Below are positions 14,235-20,001 of a stretch of DNA of 20,001 bases, piece after piece. The DNA comes from Candidatus Firestonebacteria bacterium RIFOXYA2_FULL_40_8 (lineage in GTDB: Bacteria > Oederibacteriota > D2-FULL-39-29): contig MFGS01000199.1 of the NCBI GenBank assembly GCA_001778355.1, forward strand, positions 1 through 20,001. Direction: 5' to 3'. A program made the position numbers and the translations under genes. How positions within the stretch are numbered: position 1 is the stretch's first letter; each line of letters starts with the position of its first letter. The notes beneath the pieces were generated by a model, which worked only from the letters and a program-made list of their open reading frames with translations, was not told the origin of the DNA and did not search any database.

Positions 14235-15157
14235 TTCATTCTGCAGCATTTGCATTTGGAATTGCAGGGTTCCAGATGGAACATAATATCTGTGTTCCTG
14301 AGAAACTTCTTAATGTCTTCTTCTATGTGATGGGTAAGTTTGTGAGCCGCGTCAACCCTGAGATCCCTTGAAACTACCAGATGGAGATCTATATAAGTAT
14401 ACGGCCCCGCCCGCCTGCTCCTTAATTTGTGAAAATCAACAAAAGTATCGGAATTTTCCAGTATTGCGGTTTTAACAACAGCTTCTTCTTCCTCTGATAT
14501 CCTGGTGTCCACCAGATTGAGAATTGCATCCTTGGTAATTTGAAAAGCTGCAAATGAGATCCAGATTGCGGTGACGATGGCGATAAGTGGATCCAGGTAT
14601 TCAACATGCGGAACCCTGCCTTTTAAGAAATGAATGAGAATAAGTGCCGCAAAAACCCCGAGAGAAGTATAAACGTCCGTCTTTAAATGCCACGCATCCG
14701 CATCCAAGGCGTCGGATTTGGTTTCCTTTGCGACCTTAAAAAGATAACGGGATATAAAATAATTGGCGGCGGTGGAAAGCAGCATGATACCGATACCGGC
14801 GCCGATTATATCTATTTTCACTCCATGAATAAACTTTTCGTAAGCCTCGTGAATGATGAGGTACGCAGCAAAGAAAATAAGCAAACCTTCTATCAACGCC
14901 GAAACACTTTCAACCTTGCCGTGGCCGAAATGATGCCTTTCATCCGCCGGTTCGGCTGATTTAACAACAGAATATTTAGCAATGACCGCCGCCACAAGAT
15001 CGATTCCCGAATGAATTGCCTCGGCAATAATGCTGACGGCTCCGGACATAAGTCCGACTATTAGTTTTAAAATGACTAAAACTGAGTTAGAAATTACCGA
15101 AAAATTTGCTGCGAACTGCTTTCTTGCGTTTATGGCTTGCATTTGCTTTGTCAACAT
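14219..15157 (-). CDS. Cation diffusion facilitator (CDF) metal transporter with Cys-rich tail
   Basis: CDF proteins export divalent metals such as zinc, cobalt or iron in exchange for protons. The protein has about six membrane spans. The transport-site ligands appear as His49-x3-Asp53 (AEAIHSGID) in span 2 and His157-x3-Asp161 (DADAWHLKTD) in span 5, an HD-HD set that is usual for zinc-type members. HHFGHGKVE follows span 2, as in the family. The C-terminal cytoplasmic domain (HKLTHHIEEDIKKFL) ends in PCNSKCKCCRMKCTKR, five cysteines in ten residues, unusual for CDF. ATG at 15157 gives 312 residues, a normal length. The frame runs upstream to 15331, but that part is not family-like and crosses the opposite promoter. 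Confidence 0.9.
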   Translation of the reverse strand: MLTKQMQAINARKQFAANFSVISNSVLVILKLIVGLMSGAVSIIAEAIHSGIDLVAAVIAKYSVVKSAEPADERHHFGHGKVESVSALIEGLLIFFAAYLIIHEAYEKFIHGVKIDIIGAGIGIMLLSTAANYFISRYLFKVAKETKSDALDADAWHLKTDVYTSLGVFAALILIHFLKGRVPHVEYLDPLIAIVTAIWISFAAFQITKDAILNLVDTRISEEEEAVVKTAILENSDTFVDFHKLRSRRAGPYTYIDLHLVVSRDLRVDAAHKLTHHIEEDIKKFLRNTDIMFHLEPCNSKCKCCRMKCTKR

Positions 15158-15217
15158 AATATGTAATTTATCATATAAAAACATTAAAATCAAATGATTT
15201 ACAGGGGATTTAAACTG

Positions 15218-15246
15218 TTTAAAAAACAAAAAATATATGCTAAAAT
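15218..15246 (+). promoter_or_regulatory. Putative extended -10 promoter for the orphan anchored protein
   Basis: TTTAAA (15218-15223) and TAAAAT (15241-15246) are 17 bases apart, and TGC before the -10 gives an extended -10 element. The predicted start near 15253 leaves a leader of about 28 bases before the ATG at 15281. The region is AT-rich, so chance matches are easy. Confidence 0.45.
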
Positions 15247-15280
15247 CTAATAAATATATCACTGTAAACAGGGAGCGTAT

Positions 15281-16018
15281 ATGAAAAAAAGCAAAAAGAA
15301 AGTAAGCTTCTGGGGAAAACCTTCGGTACAACTCATGGTGCTGGCAGGAATAATCTTATGCTGTGTTATCGGATATTTCGTATATAACCTGCCTTCCTTC
15401 TGGGTAAGACCCGCGACTGTGGAGTTCTCTCCCGAAGAAGGGCAAGGACTTTATTTAGGAATGTCTGTATCCGAACTTAAAGCAATTAAGGCAAAGGCGT
15501 CTCTTTATAAGAACGGAAAGTTATTTAAGAACTATATATATTATGATCGGAAAATAGGCGGCAAACATTTTGATAACGGTTCCTATAATTTCAGTACGTA
15601 CGGCAGACTGGCAAATCTCGTGTTCAGCAGACATTTTAAAGCTGATAAAATGGAAAAAGAAAAGTACGAGTATCTTAAATATTTTATCGCAAAATACGGC
15701 GCGGATTATAAGAAGGGTGTCTGTATCTATAAACCGTATTCAAATAAAAAATTTGTGTATGATATGTTTATCTGGGAGAAAAAGGACGCAAGGATTGTTC
15801 TTGAATATTCTTTCTATGAGAATAATAAAGACGGATATTACTTTAAGAACATGGGAATCTACCTGAATATGGACTATCCTAAAACTTCAAGCGAAGGCGC
15901 TTATACTAAAGTTATCGAAGATCCGGCAAATCCGGAATTGCAGGAAGCTTTCAAACAGCATTTCCCGGAGCTGGAGAAAAAACTGGCCGAACCAGTGGCT
16001 CCTAAAAAGACTAAATAG
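15281..16018 (+). CDS. Unknown single-span membrane-anchored protein
   Basis: I do not recognise this 245-residue protein. A basic start (KKSKKKVSFWGK) precedes one hydrophobic span at about residues 18-38 (MVLAGIILCCVIGYFVYNL), giving a signal-anchor with the rest outside the cytoplasm. The outer part begins VEFSPEEGQGLYLGMSVSELKAI, a short motif resembling the G-M-S-x-x-E-L/V segment seen in periplasmic lipoproteins of the BamE/SmpA-like shape. It is then rich in Tyr, Lys and Phe with probable beta strands. The tail is charged and proline-rich (PELEKKLAEPVAPKKTK). GGGAG lies five bases before the ATG. It diverges from the CDF transporter gene across 123 bp. An envelope role is plausible but unproven. 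Confidence 0.65.
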   Translation: MKKSKKKVSFWGKPSVQLMVLAGIILCCVIGYFVYNLPSFWVRPATVEFSPEEGQGLYLGMSVSELKAIKAKASLYKNGKLFKNYIYYDRKIGGKHFDNGSYNFSTYGRLANLVFSRHFKADKMEKEKYEYLKYFIAKYGADYKKGVCIYKPYSNKKFVYDMFIWEKKDARIVLEYSFYENNKDGYYFKNMGIYLNMDYPKTSSEGAYTKVIEDPANPELQEAFKQHFPELEKKLAEPVAPKKTK

Positions 16019-16046
16019 AGAATCTGTTTAAATATTTAAGTTAACT

Positions 16047-16115
16047 TTGATTTTAATTCGTTGAAGTCATATCTTGTATCAGCGGAATCCTGTAGTTTTG
16101 CAATCAGCGAAATCG
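16047..16115 (+). promoter_or_regulatory. Possible promoter and short direct repeat before apgM
   Basis: TTGATT (16047-16052) and TATCTT (16070-16075) are spaced by 17 bases, a modest sigma-70 match. Just downstream ATCAGCGGAATC (16078-16089) recurs as ATCAGCGAAATC (16104-16115), 26 bp apart with one difference. The repeat could be an operator or merely another short intergenic repeat. Nothing decides between these. Confidence 0.35.
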
Positions 16116-16133
16116 TTTTTCATGGAGGCAATT

Positions 16134-17339
16134 ATGAATTTGGAGACAATTAAAACACTTTCGGTAAAGACCAATTCTAAAATTATGCTGTTGGTTATGG
16201 ACGGCTGCGGCGGTTTGGGCAGTCCTTCGACCGGAAAGACGGAGCTTGAAACGGCGCAGAAACCTAATCTTGATAAGCTGGCTAAAAGCGGTGTACTGGG
16301 ACTTTCACATCCCATAGGCAGAGGAATTACTCCCGGAAGCGGTCCCGCGCATCTTGGTTTGTTCGGCTACGACCCTCTTCAGTATCTAATAGGACGGGGA
16401 GTTTTGGAAGCTCTCGGAATAGGGTTTCATATGACCCCGAAACATATTTCCGCACGGGCGAATTTTGCCACTATGAAGGACGGGGTTATCCTGGACAGAA
16501 GGGCGGGCAGGATACCGACCGAGAAAAATATCGAAATAGTAGGAAAGCTTACAAATGCGATAAAAGAGATAGACGGTGTCAACGTAATATTTAAAAACGG
16601 CAAAGAGCACAGGTTTGTGGTAATTCTGGAAGGCGAAGGGCTGGAAGACGGGCTTTCGGAGACGGACCCGCAGAAAGAAGGGCTTAAACCGCATTTGGTA
16701 TCAGCCATAAATCCAAAAGCGCAAAAAGCTGCGGATGTACTTAATAAACTTATGGTGAAAATTAATGAAACTCTTAAAGACGAGCCGAAAGCGAATACCT
16801 GTCTGCTTCGCGGTATTGCCAAGTGTCCGCATATTCCTTCCATGAGCGAAGTGTTCAAAATAAAACCGGCATGCATAGCCAACTATCCGATGTACAAAGG
16901 TCTGGCAACGCTTGTCGGGATGGATCTTCTTCAGACAGGAGATACTATTGAAAGCGAGTTTGATACTCTTGAAGCAAATTATGATAAATACGATTTCTTC
17001 TACCTTCATATAAAAAAGACAGATTCTTACGGGGAAGACGGTAACTTTGCAAATAAAGTGAAAATAATAGAGGAAGTGGATAAACAGATACCGCGTTTAG
17101 AAAAGCTTGGTTTTGATGTAATAGTCGTAACCGGAGATCACAGCACTCCTGCGGTACTTAAAGGCCACTCGTGGCATCCGAATCCTTTTGTACTGGTTTC
17201 GAAATATCTGATACCCGATGAAGCCGCTGCTTTCAACGAAAGAGAGTGCAAAAAAGGCGGACTCGGACAATTCCTCGCCGTTGAAGCCATGCCTTTGATG
17301 CTCGGGCATGCAGGAAAGCTGGAGAAATATGGAGCCTGA
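16134..17339 (+). CDS. apgM: Phosphoglycerate mutase, cofactor-independent, archaeal ApgM type
   Basis: This enzyme interconverts 3- and 2-phosphoglycerate in glycolysis and gluconeogenesis without 2,3-bisphosphoglycerate, through a phosphoserine and two metal ions. It belongs to the alkaline phosphatase superfamily. Visible motifs are LLVMDGCGG (metal-binding Asp23), ETAQKPNLDKLAKSG, the active-site segment TPGSGPAHLGLFGYDP, FFYLHIKKTDSYGEDGN and VVTGDHSTPAVLKGHSWHP with the C-terminal metal ligands. The 401-residue length is that of ApgM, shorter than the bacterial GpmI (about 510). ATG at 16134 follows GGAGG by five bases; the upstream in-frame ATG at 16074 has no such site and lies in the repeat-bearing leader. 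It is transcribed alone, with a mosaic repeat after it. Confidence 0.92.
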   Translation: MNLETIKTLSVKTNSKIMLLVMDGCGGLGSPSTGKTELETAQKPNLDKLAKSGVLGLSHPIGRGITPGSGPAHLGLFGYDPLQYLIGRGVLEALGIGFHMTPKHISARANFATMKDGVILDRRAGRIPTEKNIEIVGKLTNAIKEIDGVNVIFKNGKEHRFVVILEGEGLEDGLSETDPQKEGLKPHLVSAINPKAQKAADVLNKLMVKINETLKDEPKANTCLLRGIAKCPHIPSMSEVFKIKPACIANYPMYKGLATLVGMDLLQTGDTIESEFDTLEANYDKYDFFYLHIKKTDSYGEDGNFANKVKIIEEVDKQIPRLEKLGFDVIVVTGDHSTPAVLKGHSWHPNPFVLVSKYLIPDEAAAFNERECKKGGLGQFLAVEAMPLMLGHAGKLEKYGA

Positions 17340-17502
17340 AGTACGAAGTACGAAAAAACGATGCTTAGAGGTTTAGATGGTTGGATGCTTAGCAAAAAAA
17401 ATACAAATGACTATTTAATGAGGGCAGAGAAAAGCTTCTGCCTTCATGATTTTTAATAAATAATCTTCCTTCAATAGTCACTAGTCATTAGTACTTAGTA
17501 AT
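17339..17502 (+). repeat. Mosaic intergenic repeat, copy C
   Basis: Two AAGTACG units (17339-17352) are followed by four 8-bp units of ATGSTTRG type (17361-17392), GACTATTTAATG, a hairpin GGCAGAG-AAAAGC-TTCTGCC (17423-17442), an AT-rich spacer and four 7-bp units of TAGTNNT type (17475-17502). The order of parts matches copies A and B. The first AAGTACG unit overlaps the apgM stop codon. The hairpin is followed only by TTCATGATTTTT, a poor T-run, so terminator function is doubtful. The gap holds no gene. Confidence 0.8.
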
Positions 17503-17528
17503 TATCTTTACGCTGGGGTGAAATGGTA

Positions 17529-19601
17529 ATGATTTCAAAACTACTTACATTCATTGATGCTGATTTCAACAAGCGTCCTCTTCTATATGTAACGCTGGCG
17601 TTTATTATTGGGATTATGGCTGCGGATAACGGGGTTATTCATCCTTATGCTGCGATTTCCTTTCTGGCGGCTTGTGTTATCGGAATAATTCTTCTAAAAA
17701 GAGGGATGTTGATCTTTCTTCTTCTTATATCGTTTTTCCTGGCGGTACCTTACTATACTTACCGGACAGGTTATTCTCCCGAACATATAAAGAATTTTGC
17801 GGGAACGTTTGATTACCGGAGGATGGAAATTACGGGTAAAATTGCGGCTGACCCGGATATTATCAGAAGCAGAGGTACGGCTAATATAATTTTTGAAGCT
17901 GAAAGCTTTAAAGTGCGGGGCACACCAAAGATAAACACCTGCGGGTTGGTTAAATTGACACTAAAGGAGAAGATAGATTACGGAGATCTAAATTATGGCG
18001 ACAAAATAACGGTTTATGCCAGATTCCATACCCCGTCCAGTCCAAAAAATCCGGGGGAGTTTAACTACCGGAAGTATCTTGAGAGAAAGAGGATCTTTCT
18101 GTTGGGTGTTGTCGATCAAAGCGAGGGGGATTCACTGGAGAAAACAGGTGCGGGAGAGAAAAACCTCTTTGTTTCCTGGACAATAAATATTAAGCACCGG
18201 CTACTTAAAGTAATTGAAAGAACGACACAGGGTGAGGCCGCATATCTTATTCAAGGGGTGCTTTTAGGAGAAGAAGATGCCCTTTCTTTGGAGCGAAAAC
18301 AACAGTTTCGCGATACCGGAACTTTCCATATACTGGCCGTTTCAGGTTTTAACGTAGCTCTGGTCGTAGCGGCATTTTTCTTTGTCATGCGGTTATTGAA
18401 ATATAAAAAGAAATTCTCCGCAGCCGTCAGCATTGTTTTTGTAATAATCTTTTGTTTTACCACCGGCTGTTCGCCCTCGGTTGTCCGCGCCACAATCATC
18501 TGTGTCTTTGCTTTGACTGCCGTGCTTCTGGAACGGGATGCGGATATTGTCAATCTTCTGGCGCTTTCCGCTTTTTTAATGCTCGTTTTTGATCCGTACG
18601 CACTTTTTGACATAGGTTTCCAGCTTTCGTATATTGCCACGCTCGGACTTATTCTTCTTGCTCCAAAAATCCAGGAGTATCTCGGTTTTTTACCCGTCTG
18701 GCTGGGCGGAGCTATAGCTGTCACCGTGTCAGCCCAATTATTTGTAGCGCCGATTACAGTCCTGTATTTTAATTCTTTCTCCACCCTGACTCTGCCTGCC
18801 AATATCTGCATAGCGCCTTTCGTCTGGTTTTCCACCGTAGCCGGATTTTTTCAAGCTGCGTTGGGAACCCTCTTCATACCTCTTGGAAGCGCGGTTGGAT
18901 ATATAAATGCTCTTTGTGTTGCGATAATGTTTAAGGTTGTCGAGTTTTTCTCAAGCTTTTCTTTTTCGGTGCTGCGCTTTTCCTCTCCGGGAATACTCTT
19001 CTTCTCGGTCTATTATATTTCCGTACTGGCGCTTGTATATTTTAGAGAACTATACAAGGAAAAACCCGTTTTCAATGCCGTAATTTTTACGTTCCTTTCT
19101 GCTGTTATCTGGCTGGCGGTATTTTCTGAAAAAACCGGGATGGAGCTGACTATGGTATCTCTTCGAAACGCAAACGCAGTTCTGGTAACCTCCGGCAAAG
19201 CGATTTCGGCTTTATATGTAGACGGTAAAATTGATGCTTATGAAGTAGAAAGAAAGCTCCTCCCGTTAATGCACAAAAAAGGCGTGAATAGTTTAAGCGT
19301 ACTCGTTTATTCAGCGGAGTTTGAGGATTATGTTTCAGAGTTTCGGCCTCGGGAAACCATAAAGTTAGCGGAGTTGAAAAACAGGAACCTGCGGGTCTCC
19401 GGAATGAATGATTCAATGATCTATATCGGGGGAGAAATCATCCTGGGTGGAAGTTATGGTAAGAAAAACTTCTTTATTGACAAGGAAAAGCTTGTTTACG
19501 GCTTGGAAAGACAGACAGTATTTTTTAAAGAAGTGAGAAAGAAAGGGGCTTTTATAGCCAAATTTGACGGTAAAACCCGGAAAACTGCGTATTGGAAGTA
19601 A
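17529..19601 (+). CDS. comEC: ComEC/Rec2-family DNA uptake channel with degenerate C-terminal domain
   Basis: ComEC forms the inner-membrane channel for single-stranded DNA during natural transformation. Numbered from an ATG at 17523: N-terminal membrane spans (about 20-80); a DUF4131-type beta domain (about 95-200, ending PKNPGEFNYRKYLERKRIF); then the Competence domain (about 240-520) with LLGEEDALSLERKQ, GTFHILAVSGFNVAL and SPSVVRATIIC. In most ComEC proteins a metallo-beta-lactamase domain follows, with V-G-Q-G-D-S and an S-H-x-D-x-D-H site. Here residues 538-692 keep the strand pattern, but these sites read SLRNAN and YSAEFED, so the nuclease-like site is lost. ATG at 17529 is preferred because GGGGTGA (17515-17521) is seven bases before it. 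No other competence gene is in the window. Confidence 0.88.
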   Translation: MISKLLTFIDADFNKRPLLYVTLAFIIGIMAADNGVIHPYAAISFLAACVIGIILLKRGMLIFLLLISFFLAVPYYTYRTGYSPEHIKNFAGTFDYRRMEITGKIAADPDIIRSRGTANIIFEAESFKVRGTPKINTCGLVKLTLKEKIDYGDLNYGDKITVYARFHTPSSPKNPGEFNYRKYLERKRIFLLGVVDQSEGDSLEKTGAGEKNLFVSWTINIKHRLLKVIERTTQGEAAYLIQGVLLGEEDALSLERKQQFRDTGTFHILAVSGFNVALVVAAFFFVMRLLKYKKKFSAAVSIVFVIIFCFTTGCSPSVVRATIICVFALTAVLLERDADIVNLLALSAFLMLVFDPYALFDIGFQLSYIATLGLILLAPKIQEYLGFLPVWLGGAIAVTVSAQLFVAPITVLYFNSFSTLTLPANICIAPFVWFSTVAGFFQAALGTLFIPLGSAVGYINALCVAIMFKVVEFFSSFSFSVLRFSSPGILFFSVYYISVLALVYFRELYKEKPVFNAVIFTFLSAVIWLAVFSEKTGMELTMVSLRNANAVLVTSGKAISALYVDGKIDAYEVERKLLPLMHKKGVNSLSVLVYSAEFEDYVSEFRPRETIKLAELKNRNLRVSGMNDSMIYIGGEIILGGSYGKKNFFIDKEKLVYGLERQTVFFKEVRKKGAFIAKFDGKTRKTAYWK

Positions 19602-19679
19602 AAAAACTGTAACACCTGCCATAGTAAAGTCCTTTAAAAACAAGTAATATCCGAATATTGGTAATAATGTGTTTTATTC

Positions 19680-19844
19680 GTGGAGTTTTCCCATTTTCTG
19701 TTCCGGTTCGCAACTGGAGGGAATTTATCTCCATGTTCGGCGGCTGAATAACTCGCTTCGCTCAAACAATTCAGCCTTTTTTCCGAACATTTCAATAAAT
19801 TTCTGTACGTTGCTCACAAGTCACAGAAAATAGGAAAATCCCAC
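19680..19844 (+). repeat. 165-bp imperfect palindromic element (MITE-like)
   Basis: The two halves are imperfect reverse complements over nearly their full length. Matching blocks are GTGG (19680-19683) with CCAC (19841-19844); TTTTCCCATTTTCTGT (19686-19701) with ACAGAAAATAGGAAAA (19823-19838, one difference); ATGTTCGG (19733-19740) with CCGAACAT (19783-19790); and GGCTGAAT (19742-19749) with ATTCAGCC (19769-19776). No reading frame or clear target-site duplication is seen. It may be a small non-autonomous mobile element, and its centre acts as a terminator behind comEC. Confidence 0.7.
19742..19782 (+). terminator. Intrinsic terminator downstream of comEC
   Basis: GGCTGAAT and ATTCAGCC form an eight-pair stem around a 19-base loop, followed directly by six T. 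The loop contains a small CGCTTCG palindrome. It lies 140 bp after the comEC stop and before the promoter of the next gene. Confidence 0.75.
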
Positions 19845-19856
19845 TCATTTTCCCTC

Positions 19857-19885
19857 TTGACAATGCGAACATAATACGATATAAT
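19857..19885 (+). promoter_or_regulatory. Perfect-consensus sigma-70 promoter for the DeoR-family gene
   Basis: TTGACA (19857-19862) and TATAAT (19880-19885) are both exact consensus and separated by 17 bases. The predicted transcription start near 19892 gives a leader of about 32 bases. Such a strong promoter normally requires repression, which fits the CGAACA boxes that overlap it. Confidence 0.9.
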
Positions 19886-19903
19886 ACGAACAAAAGCGAA
19901 CAT
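19866..19903 (+). promoter_or_regulatory. Putative operator: three CGAACA boxes
   Basis: CGAACA occurs at 19866, 19887 and 19897, all in the same orientation. The first lies in the promoter spacer and the other two around the predicted transcription start, ten bases (one helical turn) apart. DeoR-family repressors often bind short direct repeats overlapping their own promoters, so autorepression is likely. Confidence 0.6.
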
Positions 19904-19923
19904 TGCCAAAACGGGAGAGGAAA

Positions 19924-20001
19924 ATGTTTAAAGAACAGAGGCAGAGTGAGATTCTAAGAGAGATAAAGGATACCAAGGCTGTTGATGCAAAGGTGATCGC
20001 A
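19924..20001 (+). CDS. DeoR-family transcriptional regulator, N-terminal fragment (cut by window end)
   Basis: Only 26 residues are visible. MFKEQRQSEILREIKDTKAV followed by DAKVIA matches the start of the DeoR-type helix-turn-helix, in which the first helix carries R-x-x-x-I-L and a short turn precedes a V-x-V-x-E-L helix. GGGAGAGG ends three bases before the ATG. These proteins are usually sugar-phosphate-responsive repressors of about 250 residues, with a ligand-binding domain that lies outside the window. The strong promoter with repeated boxes upstream supports a self-regulated repressor. With so few residues, the family could still be another winged-helix type. Confidence 0.65.
   Translation, partial: MFKEQRQSEILREIKDTKAVDAKVIA

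Noticed and set aside
15158..15331. N-terminal extension of the CDF transporter frame
   Set aside because: It is hydrophobic but not family-like, has no ribosome site and covers the divergent promoter and start of the gene at 15281.
17423..17442. The hairpin after apgM as a normal terminator
   Set aside because: The following bases TTCATGATTTTT are a poor T-run, and the hairpin is better explained as the AAAAGC-loop member of the mosaic repeat.
18251..18835. A 194-codon minus-strand frame inside comEC
   Set aside because: It is antisense to a well-supported membrane domain and has no recognisable motif.

Overview
The window looks like chromosomal DNA of an uncultured, moderately AT-rich bacterium. 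Shine-Dalgarno sequences are mostly GGAGG-like, TTG and GTG starts occur, and the genes are bacterial housekeeping types (rimO, pgsA, pgpA, comEC, ribokinase) plus an archaeal-type phosphoglycerate mutase. The phylum cannot be fixed from the sequence. Long lysine/glutamate-rich membrane proteins next to a sigma/anti-sigma pair would suit a candidate-phylum or PVC-like lineage, but this is a guess. There is no rRNA, tRNA, CRISPR array, transposase or phage gene.

Region 1 (1-7118) is a probable envelope or regulatory locus: the 3' end of an ECF-type sigma factor, a zinc-finger anti-sigma factor with one membrane segment and TPR-like repeats, and two tandem paralogous membrane proteins of about 835 residues. 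Both paralogues have three membrane segments, one regulatory-like beta-sandwich domain and a very long charged helical region. The second has become glutamine-rich and has gained nine cysteines there. Two tandem hairpins lie between the paralogues.

Region 2 (7119-7673) has no protein gene. It holds three tandem copies, plus the start of a fourth, of a roughly 116-nt element predicted to form RNA hairpins, followed by an intrinsic terminator. One stem differs completely in sequence between copies but keeps its pairing. This is the best candidate for an undescribed element.

Region 3 (7674-13455) holds a double-ACT regulator on the minus strand, then on the plus strand a ribokinase coupled to an iron-sulfur PD-(D/E)XK nuclease, an AT-rich orphan seven-helix membrane protein, and an overlapping rimO-pgsA-pgpA operon.

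Region 4 (13692-19601) holds a minus-strand CDF metal transporter/metallophosphoesterase pair, a divergent single-span orphan protein, the phosphoglycerate mutase and a ComEC-like channel whose beta-lactamase-like tail has lost its metal ligands. The window ends (19857-20001) in a consensus promoter with repeated CGAACA boxes driving a DeoR-family regulator cut by the window edge.

Three intergenic gaps (8245-8413, 13501-13692, 17339-17502) carry related mosaic repeats. Each has arrays of 7-9 bp units around a hairpin whose stem sequence varies while the six-base loop AAAAGC stays fixed. A separate 165-bp imperfect palindrome lies behind comEC. Together with the hairpins between the paralogues and the 116-nt array, the non-coding gaps are unusually rich in structure, and they are the most novel part of the window.
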